Of a stretch of 64,000 nt of DNA, positions 17,073 to 26,554 are shown piece after piece; within the stretch, counting starts at the first letter, position 1, and each line of letters opens with the position of its first letter. Made by a program: the position numbers and the translations under genes. This stretch comes from UBA6623 sp965238125. GTDB lineage: Bacteria; Acidobacteriota; Terriglobia; Bryobacterales; UBA6623. The notes below the pieces were generated by a model. The model searched no databases, was not told where the DNA came from, and was given only the letters and a program-made list of their open reading frames with translations. The stretch spans positions 5,828,001 to 5,892,000 of the forward strand of contig OZ250179.1 in assembly GCA_965238125.1 (NCBI GenBank), given 5' to 3'.

Positions 17073-18272
17073 ATGGCGTTGCCGGCAGCGACCGAAGCCC
17101 CCGTGACCACCGAGACTCTGCTGGGCAGGTTGGAAGAGATCAAGCCGATCATCGAAAAGCATCGCGACGAGGCGGAAGAGAACGGCCGGTTGAGCGGTCC
17201 GGTTGCCGAGGCGCTGAAAGAGGCCGGGTTCCTGCGTCTCTACGTCGCGCGTTCCTACGGCGGTTTAGAAATTGACCCGATCACTTTCTTTCGCGTCACC
17301 GAGCGCATTTCGCGACTCGACGCCTCGGTCGGATGGCTGATCGCGAACGGGAATGCGCTGGCCTATATCACTTCTCACCTGTCAGAGGCCGGTACGGATG
17401 CGATCTTCGGCAGCGACCCCAACGCGACGGTCTGCGGTTCGCTCAACAGCATGGGTAAGGCGATAGCCGAGAACGGCGGGTATCGGTTTTCGTCGCAAGC
17501 TCCATTCAACACCGGGTGCAGTTTCGCGGACTGGTGCATGATGCAAGGCCAAGTCCACCGCGACGACGCGCCGAGCGACGCTGAACCCGAGATGATCGCG
17601 TTATTTTGCCCGATGAAGGACGCGGAGATCATCGACAACTGGGATGTCATTGGAATGCGCGCCACCGCGAGCAACGACGTGCGGGTGAAAGACGCATTGG
17701 TGCCCGAATCACTGACGTTTCCGCTGGAAACGCTCGGCAAGCCGCGGAAAAACCCTCATTTCCAGGGGGATTTGTACCGAATGCCTGTTTCTCACAATGT
17801 GCCGATCCATTTGTTACCTGTCCTGGGTGCGCTGAGGGCGGCACTGGACTGGGTCTCTGATCTGGCACAAAACAAGACTCCGATCTTCACCTCGTCGAAG
17901 CTGCGCCACCGTTCCATCGCACAAATCAACTACGCCAAGGCCCTGGGACGATACAGAGCTTCGTACGCCCTGCTGGAAGCCTCGCTACGGAGCGTATGGG
18001 AGAAGGTGCGGGCCGGGCAGGCCGTCACATCCGAGGACAAAGCAGAGTTCTTTCTGTCGGGGGCGCAAGCCAACGAGATGATCGCCGACGGCATTCGTCT
18101 GGCCGCGTCGGTCGCGGGCACCAGTTGGATCAGGAAGGGCAACCCGCTGGAAAGAGCGATGCGGGACATCGAGGTGCTGCACCAACACGCCTATATGAAT
18201 GAGAGCCGATTCGGAACCGTCGCCCAAGTCCTATGGGGGCTGGAACCGGACTTCGGGTTCATCTCGATCTGA
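17073..18272 (+). CDS. Acyl-CoA dehydrogenase-family flavoprotein (HsaA/group D monooxygenase type)
   Basis: A 399-aa protein of the acyl-CoA dehydrogenase fold. The N-terminal helical domain (EEIKPIIEKHRDEAEENGRL), middle beta domain with GGYRFSSQAPFNTGCSFADW, and the C-terminal helical bundle resemble the branch that contains HsaA/HpaB-like flavin-dependent hydroxylases and DszC-like enzymes rather than true fatty-acid dehydrogenases. The catalytic glutamate typical of acyl-CoA dehydrogenases is not evident. AAGGGAGAT precedes the ATG. No reductase partner or catabolic cluster is adjacent, so the substrate is unknown. Confidence 0.8.
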   Translation: MALPAATEAPVTTETLLGRLEEIKPIIEKHRDEAEENGRLSGPVAEALKEAGFLRLYVARSYGGLEIDPITFFRVTERISRLDASVGWLIANGNALAYITSHLSEAGTDAIFGSDPNATVCGSLNSMGKAIAENGGYRFSSQAPFNTGCSFADWCMMQGQVHRDDAPSDAEPEMIALFCPMKDAEIIDNWDVIGMRATASNDVRVKDALVPESLTFPLETLGKPRKNPHFQGDLYRMPVSHNVPIHLLPVLGALRAALDWVSDLAQNKTPIFTSSKLRHRSIAQINYAKALGRYRASYALLEASLRSVWEKVRAGQAVTSEDKAEFFLSGAQANEMIADGIRLAASVAGTSWIRKGNPLERAMRDIEVLHQHAYMNESRFGTVAQVLWGLEPDFGFISI

Positions 18273-18304
18273 TCTAATCGCCGCCGCGCCGCCTTTGCGA
18301 TACG

Positions 18305-18616
18305 ATGAAGGCGATGGCGGACGACTTATTCGAAGTTCAGTGCCCCTGCTGCGGCGGGCGTCTCGAGATCAGCGCCGAGACGCAAACCGTCGTCCATCAT
18401 GAGGCCCCGAAACCGGAGTCCATCCCTCAAGATTTGCAAGAGGCCGTTCGCCGAGTGAAAGCCGCCGAAAGCGGGCGCGAGGAGCGTTTTCAAAAACGCC
18501 TCGACGCGCAGCGCCAACACGACAAGACGCTCGACAAGCGCTTCGAAGGTCTCCTGAAAAAAGCCAAGGACAGCGGCCCCCCCGAGCGCTATACCCGCGA
18601 CATTGACCTCGACTGA
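18305..18616 (+). CDS. Small zinc-ribbon protein
   Basis: A 103-aa protein with CPCCGG near residue 13, which looks like half of a zinc ribbon, followed by an acidic/basic helical segment (DLQEAVRRVKAAESGREERFQKRLD) and a C-terminal KKAKDSGPPERYTRDIDLD. An alternative ATG lies at 18314 (MADDLFEVQC). It begins 32 bp after the acyl-CoA dehydrogenase-like gene, so co-transcription is likely. Similar proteins occur widely in Acidobacteriota without assigned function. Confidence 0.7.
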   Translation: MKAMADDLFEVQCPCCGGRLEISAETQTVVHHEAPKPESIPQDLQEAVRRVKAAESGREERFQKRLDAQRQHDKTLDKRFEGLLKKAKDSGPPERYTRDIDLD

Positions 18617-18645
18617 TTGTTCCTCAAGAGACCAGGGACACCACT

Positions 18646-19000
18646 CCCAGTGGGGCAGGTCTCCAGGCCTGCCCATACCGCGGCCCGCCCCTGAAGCTGC
18701 CCCCAAACCTAACCAAGCCTCTTGTCTTAATGCCGGCCTGGGCTGAAGCCCAGGGACAACACCTCAAGTCAAGGCTCCTCCTCCCATGCGCGAACGACCG
18801 GCCCCGCCGGTCGCTCGGGGGTCGGGGGCGAGGCCAAAGACCGGCCGCCCCGCGGCCGGTCCCCGTCTCAAACCCGCTCACGGTTCGCGATTAACCGAAC
18901 CCCAACGCGCACTTCCGTCCGCACCTCTGGTCAGGCCTGGACACATAGCCAACCGCGGAGGGCAGCTTGCCGGGCAGGCCTGGAGACCTGCCCCACTGGG
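18646..19000. repeat. MITE-like element bounded by 29-bp perfect inverted repeats
   Basis: The 29-mer at 18646-18674 (begins CCCAGTGGGGCAGGTCTCC) is exactly complementary to 18972-19000. Inside are two further hairpins: 18796-18812 (GACCGGC/GCCGGTC) and 18839-18861 (ten-bp stem GACCGGCCGC). There is no open frame of interest. The right repeat abuts the proC stop codon (19003), so it could act as a terminator or be a non-autonomous mobile element. Confidence 0.7.
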
Positions 19001-19002
19001 CG

Positions 19003-19824
19003 TCAGATGCCCTTGCTGAGTTCGCGCGAGCGCGCGCCGGCGGCCTCGACCGCGGCGCGCAGGGCGGCGGGCACGCCCCCTTTCTCAAGTTCCCCCAGCC
19101 CCGCGACCGTCGTGCCGGCGGGTGTGGAAACTTCATCGCGGAGCACGGCGGGGTGCTTGCCGGTTTCGAGTAGAAGCTTGGCCGATCCCATTAGCGTTTG
19201 CTCGGCTAATTGCACGGCCAGGTCGGCGGGCAAGCCGAGGCTCACTCCTCCGGCGGCCAAGGCTTCGGCGATCAGCGCGACGTAGGCGGGTCCGCTGCCG
19301 GAAAGCGCCGTGACGGCGTGCATCATTTCTTCGTTGACCCAGAACACGCGCCCGACGGTCCCGAAGATGCCCTCGGCGACTTCTCGGTCGGCCGGTTGGG
19401 CGGCATCATTGGGGCAGATTGCCGTCGCCGACGCCCCCACCGTCATCGCCAGATTCGGCATGGCGCGAAAGGTGCGCATCGACGGCGAGCCGGCGTCCTC
19501 GATCGTTGCCAGCGGGACGGCGGCGGCCAGCGAGATGAGGATCTGATCGGGGCGAAGAAAGTCCCGCATATCACCCAGCACCTCGCGAATTTGATAAGGC
19601 TTGACCGACAACAGGATCACGTCGGCCCACTGGGCGGCCTCGGCATTACCGCCCGCGCTGACGGAGATGCCGAGTCGTTCGCCGATCTCCTCGGCCGGCA
19701 GAGAAGGGTGCACCGTCGCACGAATATCGTCGGGGGCGAGCTGCTTGGCCTCCAACAGACCGCGTATCAACGACCCGCCCAAATTTCCCGCGCCGATGAC
19801 GGCAAGCTTTCGATCGAGAGACAT
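19003..19824 (-). CDS. proC: Pyrroline-5-carboxylate reductase
   Basis: Last step of proline synthesis: NAD(P)H-dependent reduction of pyrroline-5-carboxylate. The 273-aa protein begins MSLDRKLAVIGAGNLGG, a Rossmann GxGxxG motif. ILLSVKPYQIREVL and the family signature in TALSGSGPAYVALIAEAL and TPAGTTVAGLGELEKGG are present. The frame is open further upstream, but the ATG at 19824 gives the standard N-terminus. The 29-bp inverted repeat touches the 3' end. It is transcribed divergently from the phosphatase at 19952. Confidence 0.95.
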   Translation of the reverse strand: MSLDRKLAVIGAGNLGGSLIRGLLEAKQLAPDDIRATVHPSLPAEEIGERLGISVSAGGNAEAAQWADVILLSVKPYQIREVLGDMRDFLRPDQILISLAAAVPLATIEDAGSPSMRTFRAMPNLAMTVGASATAICPNDAAQPADREVAEGIFGTVGRVFWVNEEMMHAVTALSGSGPAYVALIAEALAAGGVSLGLPADLAVQLAEQTLMGSAKLLLETGKHPAVLRDEVSTPAGTTVAGLGELEKGGVPAALRAAVEAAGARSRELSKGI

Positions 19825-19951
19825 GGGCACATTGTAGCGAGGTCGCGGGTGGCGCAAAGCAGTACAATATCTTTCGTCCCGCTGCCGCGGTCTGTTCATC
19901 GAACCGCCGCCCATAGGAAAGCCCCACGGGGAAAAACCCCACAGGAAAACA

Positions 19952-22540
19952 ATGCCCGACAAGAACAGCAATCCCAACTTGCAAGTCAATCGGCGTGAGT
20001 TCGCCAAGCTTTCCGTTGCCGCGGCCGCGTCGGCGGCAGTCGGCGCCAATGCCGCCGCGCAAGAAAATAGCGGCAATGTGGTCGACAACTTCGAACGCGC
20101 CGATTCCTTCTACCACGGCCACGGCTGGGAATCGCTGAATCCCGGCTATTGGAAACTCGAAGGGAACGCGCTGCGGCGTCGCATTCGTACTCGCGGCGAC
20201 AAGGCGCGGCATACCGGGTTTCCGTTTCATAAATATATGGAAACCGAGTACGAATCGCGTCCGCCGTACGGCATGATTTGGCGGCGCGATTGGAAACTGA
20301 AAGGGAACTATCGCGTCTCGATCGACGCGGTTGTTCGCTCGCTGCCCGGCCGCGCGCCCGAGCCGGGCTATTCGTTGATGGGGATATGCTTCGGAGGGCG
20401 GACGTTATTTGAAAGCTGGAACGGAGGCGGCGAGGAAGGCGACGCCTGTTGGTACGCCGCCTGGCGCGACGACGGCAGCTTCGGCGTGTATGACCACACG
20501 ACCGACGATGCCAAGGCCGTTCAGCTGGATTCCACCACCGAGGCCCCAGCGCTAAAAGCCGGTGACCGCGTTACGATCGACGTCGAGGTTTCAGGTCGCG
20601 ACGCCAACCGAGCCACAGTGACCGCCACCTTAGAGGCCGCCGGATCACAAGCCAAAGTCACTTGTAAAAACGTCGAACGAGAAAAATTCGTCGAAGGCTT
20701 CGTGGGGCTCGTCGGGCGCGGCGATCTCGATTTCGAAGTGAGCGAATTTCGGCTCGACCCCGGCGACAATACCGCGCTCGACGAGCCTGCCAATGAATTG
20801 CAGGTTTGCTATCCGCTGGGCGATACGCTGCGGCAAGTCGACGGCGAATGGCACTGCAGGTTCATCGCCATTTTTCGCCAGGAAGGCCGTAGCGCGGAAA
20901 TTCGCATCGGCGCCGACGAACAGCCCGAGGCGGGTTGGGAGGCCGTCCCGCGTGCCGGACGTGGCAGGATTTTGACGAACGGCTTTCGACGCGCGACCGC
21001 CGTGATCGATTGCGTGCTGCCGGCGAATCCCGCCGACACCGAGATGTATTACACAATTTGGAAGGACGGCGAAAATGTCACCGCCGACCCGCGCCCGAGC
21101 GCCCGAAGCTATGTCGGCCGTCTGCCGCGCCTCACCGCGCCCTATCGCCTCTGCGGGCTCAGTTGCCACGCCATCAGCGGCACAAAGCCCGGCATGGAAC
21201 GCACGGCGAAATTCCAGGAAAACTGGATTCACGATCAGCCCTTGGTCGACGCCTTTCTCTACACCGAGCTTTTCGAATTCCAGGTCATGCTCTGGGAGGA
21301 CGACGTCTGGTATCTCGAACTCGTTCTCTACACCACCAGCACCGACGACGCCTACAAGATCATCACAACGACCTTGGGCAACCCCATCACGCGTTGGCAG
21401 ATGATGCGGCACTGGAACGTGATAAATCCCGGTGATCACGACCACGGCATGGACGACGTCAAGGGTCCCGAGCAAATCGCGATTCGAACCCAGCCGGGCC
21501 TGGGCCAAGACATCGAGTACATGCAACGGAATTTCCAGATCGTGCAGCATTTGATCAGCGGCGACGATAGCCCGTCGGGCACCGAAAACCCGAAACGCTG
21601 GCGACGCTGGAAGATGCCGGAAGGGGATTTCTCGTTGCTGATAGCGGACTCACGGCTCTGGCGCACCTCCCAGGACACTCATATCTGGGAAGCCGAAGGT
21701 TGGAGCGGCAAGGGCCACATCTACGACCGCAAGGACCCGACTCGCAGTTTGCTCGGAGAAGAGCAGTTTGCGTGGTTGCAAGAAACCGTCCGAACCGACA
21801 CTTCAGCGCTGATCTGCGTCACCGGCATCAACGGCATGCATACGATTTGGCAGCCGTCCGTCGAAGCCGATCAGCGTGACCGCATCGCCGCCGACTACGC
21901 GGGGTGGGTGAAGGCGGGTTGTGACCGCGTGATTGAACTGTTGAGCTCGCGTGAGGGAATCGTCAGCGTCTACGGGGACGTGCACATCGGCTCCATTGTG
22001 CGCAATCGTGACGCTCGGCTTTATGAGTGTTCTTTCGGGCCGATTGGTCGGACCGGAGGACGGGCTCCGAAGAGCGGCTTCGGGCGGCGCATGACCGACT
22101 ACGACGGCCGCGAGCTCGACATGATCGCCTTCTATCACCAGGACTACGAGTCGCCGGATTTGAGGAAGCAGACGAATCCGGGCTATTGGAATTTCCTGGA
22201 GATGGAGTTTGATCCGCGGCCCGATGATGCAAAAATCGGCTTGTGGATCAGGCGCTTGGTCGAGCCGCCCAATTCCGAGCCTCGCGGCGACGGATCGGTG
22301 TTCGTCGGGGCCTCGGCGACGGGGCGTCCGATCGATTGCCGCCTGCCGCGGCTCAAGACGCTGCCCAATGCCGACGTGCGCTTCGCGACCATCGAGGGAC
22401 GGCCGTTACGGGCTGCTCGGAGTCGCGCCGACGGCAACGTGGCCGTGCCGGGGCTGGTGGGCGTTGCCGCCGGCTCGCGGGTGACGATGACCGCTTATGA
22501 CGGCGAGAAGATCGAAGCCCAAGTCGTCACGACGCTTTAA
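19952..22540 (+). CDS. Tat-exported PhoD-like metallophosphatase
   Basis: An 862-aa exported enzyme. The N-terminus has a twin-arginine signal (NRREFAKLS at ~13-21, then Ala-rich core ending AAAQE). Residues ~45-270 form a laminin-like beta-sandwich region. The C-terminal two thirds carry the PhoD/calcineurin-like metallophosphatase part, with GDHDHGMDD, LIADSRLWRTSQDTHIW and SVYGDVHIGSI supplying the expected Asp/His ligands. It probably hydrolyses phosphate esters in the periplasm or on lipids. The exact substrate is unknown, and conventional PhoD motifs are only partly recognisable. Confidence 0.8.
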   Translation: MPDKNSNPNLQVNRREFAKLSVAAAASAAVGANAAAQENSGNVVDNFERADSFYHGHGWESLNPGYWKLEGNALRRRIRTRGDKARHTGFPFHKYMETEYESRPPYGMIWRRDWKLKGNYRVSIDAVVRSLPGRAPEPGYSLMGICFGGRTLFESWNGGGEEGDACWYAAWRDDGSFGVYDHTTDDAKAVQLDSTTEAPALKAGDRVTIDVEVSGRDANRATVTATLEAAGSQAKVTCKNVEREKFVEGFVGLVGRGDLDFEVSEFRLDPGDNTALDEPANELQVCYPLGDTLRQVDGEWHCRFIAIFRQEGRSAEIRIGADEQPEAGWEAVPRAGRGRILTNGFRRATAVIDCVLPANPADTEMYYTIWKDGENVTADPRPSARSYVGRLPRLTAPYRLCGLSCHAISGTKPGMERTAKFQENWIHDQPLVDAFLYTELFEFQVMLWEDDVWYLELVLYTTSTDDAYKIITTTLGNPITRWQMMRHWNVINPGDHDHGMDDVKGPEQIAIRTQPGLGQDIEYMQRNFQIVQHLISGDDSPSGTENPKRWRRWKMPEGDFSLLIADSRLWRTSQDTHIWEAEGWSGKGHIYDRKDPTRSLLGEEQFAWLQETVRTDTSALICVTGINGMHTIWQPSVEADQRDRIAADYAGWVKAGCDRVIELLSSREGIVSVYGDVHIGSIVRNRDARLYECSFGPIGRTGGRAPKSGFGRRMTDYDGRELDMIAFYHQDYESPDLRKQTNPGYWNFLEMEFDPRPDDAKIGLWIRRLVEPPNSEPRGDGSVFVGASATGRPIDCRLPRLKTLPNADVRFATIEGRPLRAARSRADGNVAVPGLVGVAAGSRVTMTAYDGEKIEAQVVTTL

Positions 22541-22625
22541 CCGAGCTTGGCCCATGGAGGCAGAGCGACGGCGCCGGTCACCGGAAAAGAATGCCCCGCG
22601 CAGGTTTCCAAGGAAGCCCATGGCT

Positions 22626-23603
22626 CTACTCCACCGACTGCGCCGCCAAAATCGCCGCCCCCTGACTAACCACCTCGTTCCCCAACCGCGTCGGGACAAT
22701 CCGATAATGCTCGCGGAAATAGGAAACCACCAGGGGCCGAACCTTCTCCGAAACTTTCTCCAGAAAAGCACTATTCCCCGCCCCAACCCCACCGCCGACG
22801 ACGACAACATCGGGGCTCAACAAGTTGATCGCCGCGGCCAGCGCTTGCGCCAGATAGCCTGCGGCACGATCAACAACCGTCCCGGCGAACCGGTCACCCG
22901 CCTCCCAACCGCTCATGATCTGTTTGCTGGAAACCTGCCCTGCGGAGTCGTACTCCGCTGCGAATTTCCCCGCCCGCCACAATGCCGGGTCTTGTTCGGC
23001 TATCCAGCCCGCCAGTTGCGCGATCCCCGGGCCCGAGCAAACCGCCTCCACGCACCCACGCCCGCCACACGGACACATCGGGCCGTCCGGCGCCACTACC
23101 ACATGCCCGATTTCCGCCTCGCCGATATCGCTGAAGGCCTGGATGCGGCCGTCACGCACAATGCCGCCGCCGACCCCGGTCCCAATCGTCGTGTAGAAAA
23201 CCGTGCGACACCCCTCCCCCGCCCCGAAATGGGCCTCGGCCAACGCCGCCAACTTGCAGTCATTCTCAATGCTCACCGGCAGGCCGAACTCCTTTTCGAG
23301 CCTCGGGACAACGGCAAGTCCGTCCCAGCCCTCTTCGTGCAGACACAGGTGAGGCTCCCGCGTCGAGCGTCGAACCGTTCCACCGAAACCGAAGCCGATC
23401 GCGCGAAACGTGGCCCCTTGGCGTTCGCGGGGCTCGCGAAGCTCATGCGCGATCTCGATCAGCCGCTCCAAACTGCGCTCTGCCCGGTCCTGGGGCTCGC
23501 GATACAGGAAGCGCGTCTCTTCCAACCGCCGGTCCGCCCCGGCAACGCCCGCGGCAAGCTTCGTCCCGCCGGTTTCAAAAACAAGATAAGAGGCCGTACT
23601 CAT
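22626..23603 (-). CDS. ROK-family sugar kinase
   Basis: A 325-aa ROK protein: N-terminal phosphate-binding ETGGTKLAAG, TTIGTGVGGGIVRDG, EIGHVVVAPDGPMCPCGGRGC (the ROK zinc site, with His and three Cys) and C-terminal VVVGGGVGAG. No N-terminal helix-turn-helix is present, so it is an enzyme rather than a NagC/Mlc repressor. It likely phosphorylates glucose, fructose or an N-acetylhexosamine; the sequence alone does not decide which. Convergent with the phosphatase gene, with 85 bp between them. Confidence 0.9.
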   Translation of the reverse strand: MSTASYLVFETGGTKLAAGVAGADRRLEETRFLYREPQDRAERSLERLIEIAHELREPRERQGATFRAIGFGFGGTVRRSTREPHLCLHEEGWDGLAVVPRLEKEFGLPVSIENDCKLAALAEAHFGAGEGCRTVFYTTIGTGVGGGIVRDGRIQAFSDIGEAEIGHVVVAPDGPMCPCGGRGCVEAVCSGPGIAQLAGWIAEQDPALWRAGKFAAEYDSAGQVSSKQIMSGWEAGDRFAGTVVDRAAGYLAQALAAAINLLSPDVVVVGGGVGAGNSAFLEKVSEKVRPLVVSYFREHYRIVPTRLGNEVVSQGAAILAAQSVE

Positions 23604-23694
23604 AACAATGTGCCCACCCGGCCCAGGACCCGCGCTTTGGGGTGGCTACCTCGGTAGTGTCCTAACAGTGTGTTGGCCCTGCCCGACGAGTGAT

Positions 23695-24161
23695 CTACTT
23701 TTTGGGCTTGGTCTTGGCTCGGGCTTTGGACTTCGCTTTGACCATGGCCCGGGCCTTGGTCTTGGGTTCTGGCGAGAACGAATCACTGTCGATCAGCGAT
23801 ACCGTGTCGCCGTGAACGAATAGTGACTTGTTAAACGCTGACAGGAACTCCATCCCCAACAGTAGATCGCTGGATGATGGCTCCAGGATTATCACGCCAA
23901 TCTCTGATTTGTCACCCGCCGTGATCTTCCCGAGTGCCGTCAACTTAGTGTGTGTTGCGCCGTCGGCCAATGACACGGAAGTCGTTCCGTGTAGCATCAA
24001 GCCCAGCGGAAAGGCTTTGAGCAGAGGCATCGCTAGAAATCCACTGAACCCAGTGTCGATGATAGCCTCGAACTCCTGGGCTAGGCTTCTATCGGACCGC
24101 CGACCGTAACCGTAACAACCGGGCAGCCTGACTTGCCTTTAGAGCCAGTCAGTGTTGGCAT
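23695..24161 (-). pseudogene. Clan AA (retropepsin-like) aspartic protease with a frameshift
   Basis: The ATG at 24161 overlaps the upstream gene and reads MPTLTGSKGKSGCPVVTVTV, then hits TAG. Shifting frame near 24085-24092 restores SLAQEFEAIIDTGFSGFLAM, the DTGFSG active-site motif of clan AA proteases, followed by the typical LLLGMEFLSAF. The tail is basic (repeated Lys/Ala/Pro, KAKSKARAKTKPKK). One base is therefore missing or two are extra. The paired layout with the 128-aa gene is a known two-gene cassette. A programmed shift is conceivable, but no slippery heptamer is visible. Confidence 0.7.
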
Positions 24162-24525
24162 TTGACGTGTAGCTGACGCGGTACGCACCGGCGGAGCCGA
24201 CCCGGATCAAGTGAAAAGGGCCTTTTTTCCCTTTGCTCTTGGCGTTCTTGTATGCGTCTTCGGGTGATTTGCCTAGATACGCACCTTCTGTAATCACGTC
24301 GATGACAACGAACTCGCCAAAATGGTCAAGTTCGTATGACTTTTGATACTTCTCGGCATAAATCTGCTTGCCGCGCTCTGCCATGGCTTCGAAGTCGGAC
24401 ATGATCTCGGCACTCATACCATTAAGATGTTCCGCTGCGGCCTGATGTTTCAAGAAACCAATCGGCGGATCCTCCCGGAGGGCATAGTAGCACACCGAGT
24501 GCGGAGAAGTGACTCGGTGGAACAA
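24139..24525 (-). CDS. Hypothetical protein paired with clan AA aspartic protease
   Basis: A 128-aa protein. ERGKQIYAEKYQKSYELDHF, GEFVVIDVITEGAYLGKSPE and the end FHLIRVGSAGAYRVSY match a small family commonly encoded just upstream of retropepsin-like proteases. The start could be internal (MSAEIMSDFEAMAERG), because the first ~35 residues look unlike the family. Its 3' end overlaps the protease ATG by about 23 bp, implying coupled translation. Function unknown; the tight pairing suggests a toxin-antitoxin-like or regulator-protease unit, but that is inference. Confidence 0.7.
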   Translation of the reverse strand: MFHRVTSPHSVCYYALREDPPIGFLKHQAAAEHLNGMSAEIMSDFEAMAERGKQIYAEKYQKSYELDHFGEFVVIDVITEGAYLGKSPEDAYKNAKSKGKKGPFHLIRVGSAGAYRVSYTSNANTDWL

Positions 24526-24855
24526 CCTATTTTACAGGCGACGCATGACTGCCGCAAACGCCTGATTCAAATTTACTTATGCGCGAAATCCGCAAGAACC
24601 CGGATACGATCCGTGATACCGGATTTCGTAGCTGGCGTCAGCCTCAATGTGCCGTGGACACGGCAGAAGTTGGGCCACCCGAACAACAGGGCCGACCCGC
24701 ATGAAGCCCACCCTCACGAGACCGCCACCATGACCCCCACGCTAGAAAGACATTACCCCTTCCTCACAGGGGCTGATTTGGCGGGCATTGGTAGAATGAG
24801 GTGCGATTCATCGAGTCGCGAGCTTCCGAAAAAGCGACTAGAGGGGAGAGGCAAC
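24526..24855. other. Intergenic stretch without recognised feature
   Basis: 330 bp between the 128-aa gene and the thioredoxin-fold gene. An open frame runs through it in phase with the downstream gene, but its composition is not protein-like and the downstream ATG has its own ribosome site. I see no repeat, RNA or convincing promoter. Confidence 0.5.
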
Positions 24856-25356
24856 ATGGCCACGCTTGAACCGGGCTCGAAGGCCCCTGATTTTTCACTG
24901 CCCGACCGCAACGGCGAGATTCAATCGCTGCGCGCCGCGCTCGAAAAGGGGCCGGTGCTGCTCACGTTTTTCAAGGTCACCTGCCCCACCTGCCAGTACG
25001 CCTTGCCGTTTTTCGATCGTCTGCACAAGGCTACCGCTGAAAGCCCGGCCACGTTCTGGGCCGTCTCGCAGAACGAACCGGAAGACACCGCCGCCTTCGA
25101 CCGCGAATTCGGGATCGCGTCGCCGGAACTTTTCGATTCCGAAGACGAAAATTTCCCGGTTTCGAACGCTTACGGAATCACCCATGTGCCGAGTAGCTTT
25201 TTGATCGAGCAAGACGGCACAATCTCGATTTCCTCGGTCGGTTGGGACAAGGGTGAGTTCGAACAAATCAACGAGCGCCTCGCCGCGGTCGCCTCCGTGG
25301 CTGACCTGACAGTGTTCAACCCCGGAGAAGACGTCCTCGACTACAAAGCCGGTTGA
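24856..25356 (+). CDS. Peroxiredoxin/TlpA-like thioredoxin-fold protein
   Basis: A 166-aa cytoplasmic protein of the AhpC-TSA/Redoxin superfamily. GSKAPDFSLPDRNG opens the fold, and TFFKVTCPTCQYALPFF has a CxxC pair at ~43 and 46, so it is more TlpA/ResA-like than a one-Cys peroxiredoxin. The cis-Pro loop is HVPSSFLIEQDG. The start is set by GAGGGGAG (24841-24848) eight bases before the ATG; no signal peptide is present. It likely reduces disulfides or peroxides in the cytoplasm. Confidence 0.85.
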   Translation: MATLEPGSKAPDFSLPDRNGEIQSLRAALEKGPVLLTFFKVTCPTCQYALPFFDRLHKATAESPATFWAVSQNEPEDTAAFDREFGIASPELFDSEDENFPVSNAYGITHVPSSFLIEQDGTISISSVGWDKGEFEQINERLAAVASVADLTVFNPGEDVLDYKAG

Positions 25357-25562
25357 GGATCGAGAAACTGAGTCCCGGTCGGGACTCTTCAGCGCCCCCG
25401 GCAACAATCGTTACCCGACCTTGTGATTCGCCAATCCGCGAACACGGCTGGCGGGAAAAAGCGGAGCCCGTCGCCGGAAGGGGTGACTCGGCGTGCTGAA
25501 GGCGCTGCCTGGGGGTCGGCCTCCGTCTCCCGGGCCCGCTTTGCGACAATCGTCAGGTCGTC

Positions 25563-26519
25563 ATGGTGATGCGGGAAGAAGACCGGCCGGCCGAACTCAC
25601 GGGGAAAGCTGCGCGCGATCAGGGTGCCGCCCTTTCGAGTCAAGCGGGTGTTTCCCCGGGTCCGTCGTGGCGGCGCTCGGTGGCGGCATTGAGTCAGCTC
25701 GGGCTTTTCACGCTGCTGACGATGTTGCTGTGGCCGGCCTGCGGTTGGCTGCTGTCGCCACTGCCGATCGATCGGTTTACGATAACGCTGTTCTCTCTAT
25801 TCCCGGCGGTCGCGGCGGTCACTTTCCTGCTGCTGCGCTTCCCACAACCGCGGCCGCCGGCCGTGATCGCGGCCGCGCCCAATCGCCGAGCCGTCGTGGC
25901 TACGGTGTGGGGCGTGGGCGTGGGAGCGGCGCTGGTTACGATCATCCTGAGCGTTCACTGGGCGCTCGGGTGGGTGGAAGTTTCGACTGGCGGACTCGAA
26001 AACTACGCCGGTCGGTTATGGGAGCCCGCGCTGCTTGTCGGTTTGTTGGGCATTCTGGTCGGTCCGGCCGGGGAGGAGCTTCTGATTCGAGGCTATGGGT
26101 TTCAGATGCTCGCTCGAGCAACCCACCCATGGGCGGCTGTCGCGGCGTCGGGCGGAATTTTCGGGGTGATTCACTATGGTAACCCCGAGTTCTCCGGGCC
26201 CGCGTTGGTCAACACCGTGCTGTTCGGGGTCCTATTCGGCATCGCGCTTGTGCGGCATCGTACGCTTTGGCTGCCCTACGGCATGCATATCGGCTGGAAT
26301 TTCGCGCTGGCGGTGTTCGGCGCCAACCTCAGTGGGCTTAAAATCAAGTTGACGGCAATTTACGTGACCCCAGTCGGCCCCCAGCTCTGGACCGGCGGCG
26401 CGTACGGACCGGAAGCCGGGCTTTCGGCAACCGCCGCCGTGGTCGTCGCGGCCTGGGTCATTTGGAAACTGCCGCCGGCACGGGACTATCGAAAGCTGTT
26501 GTGGGAAGAAGAACAGTAA
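25563..26519 (+). CDS. CPBP-family intramembrane protease (1 of 3)
   Basis: A 318-aa multi-pass membrane protein (about eight helices) with the Abi/CPBP motifs: EELLIRGYGFQM (motif 1 EExxxR), a His-containing FGVIHYGNPEFSG and HIGWNFA. These residues form the glutamate/histidine active site of Rce1-type proteases. Bacterial members process peptides or remain uncharacterised. It is followed 35 bp later by the secreted protein gene. The N-terminal ~35 residues are hydrophilic. Confidence 0.85.
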   Translation: MVMREEDRPAELTGKAARDQGAALSSQAGVSPGPSWRRSVAALSQLGLFTLLTMLLWPACGWLLSPLPIDRFTITLFSLFPAVAAVTFLLLRFPQPRPPAVIAAAPNRRAVVATVWGVGVGAALVTIILSVHWALGWVEVSTGGLENYAGRLWEPALLVGLLGILVGPAGEELLIRGYGFQMLARATHPWAAVAASGGIFGVIHYGNPEFSGPALVNTVLFGVLFGIALVRHRTLWLPYGMHIGWNFALAVFGANLSGLKIKLTAIYVTPVGPQLWTGGAYGPEAGLSATAAVVVAAWVIWKLPPARDYRKLLWEEEQ

Positions 26520-26554
26520 CGGCCCGTCGGAGTTGCTCGGATAGTAGGTATGCC

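Noticed and set aside
19825..20088. N-terminal extension of proC
   Set aside because: It overlaps the divergent phosphatase gene and is absent from ProC proteins, which begin just before GAGNLGG.
24343..24855. N-terminal extension of the thioredoxin-fold gene
   Set aside because: Open frame but no ribosome site or homology; the ATG at 24856 has GAGGGGAG and gives the normal N-terminus.
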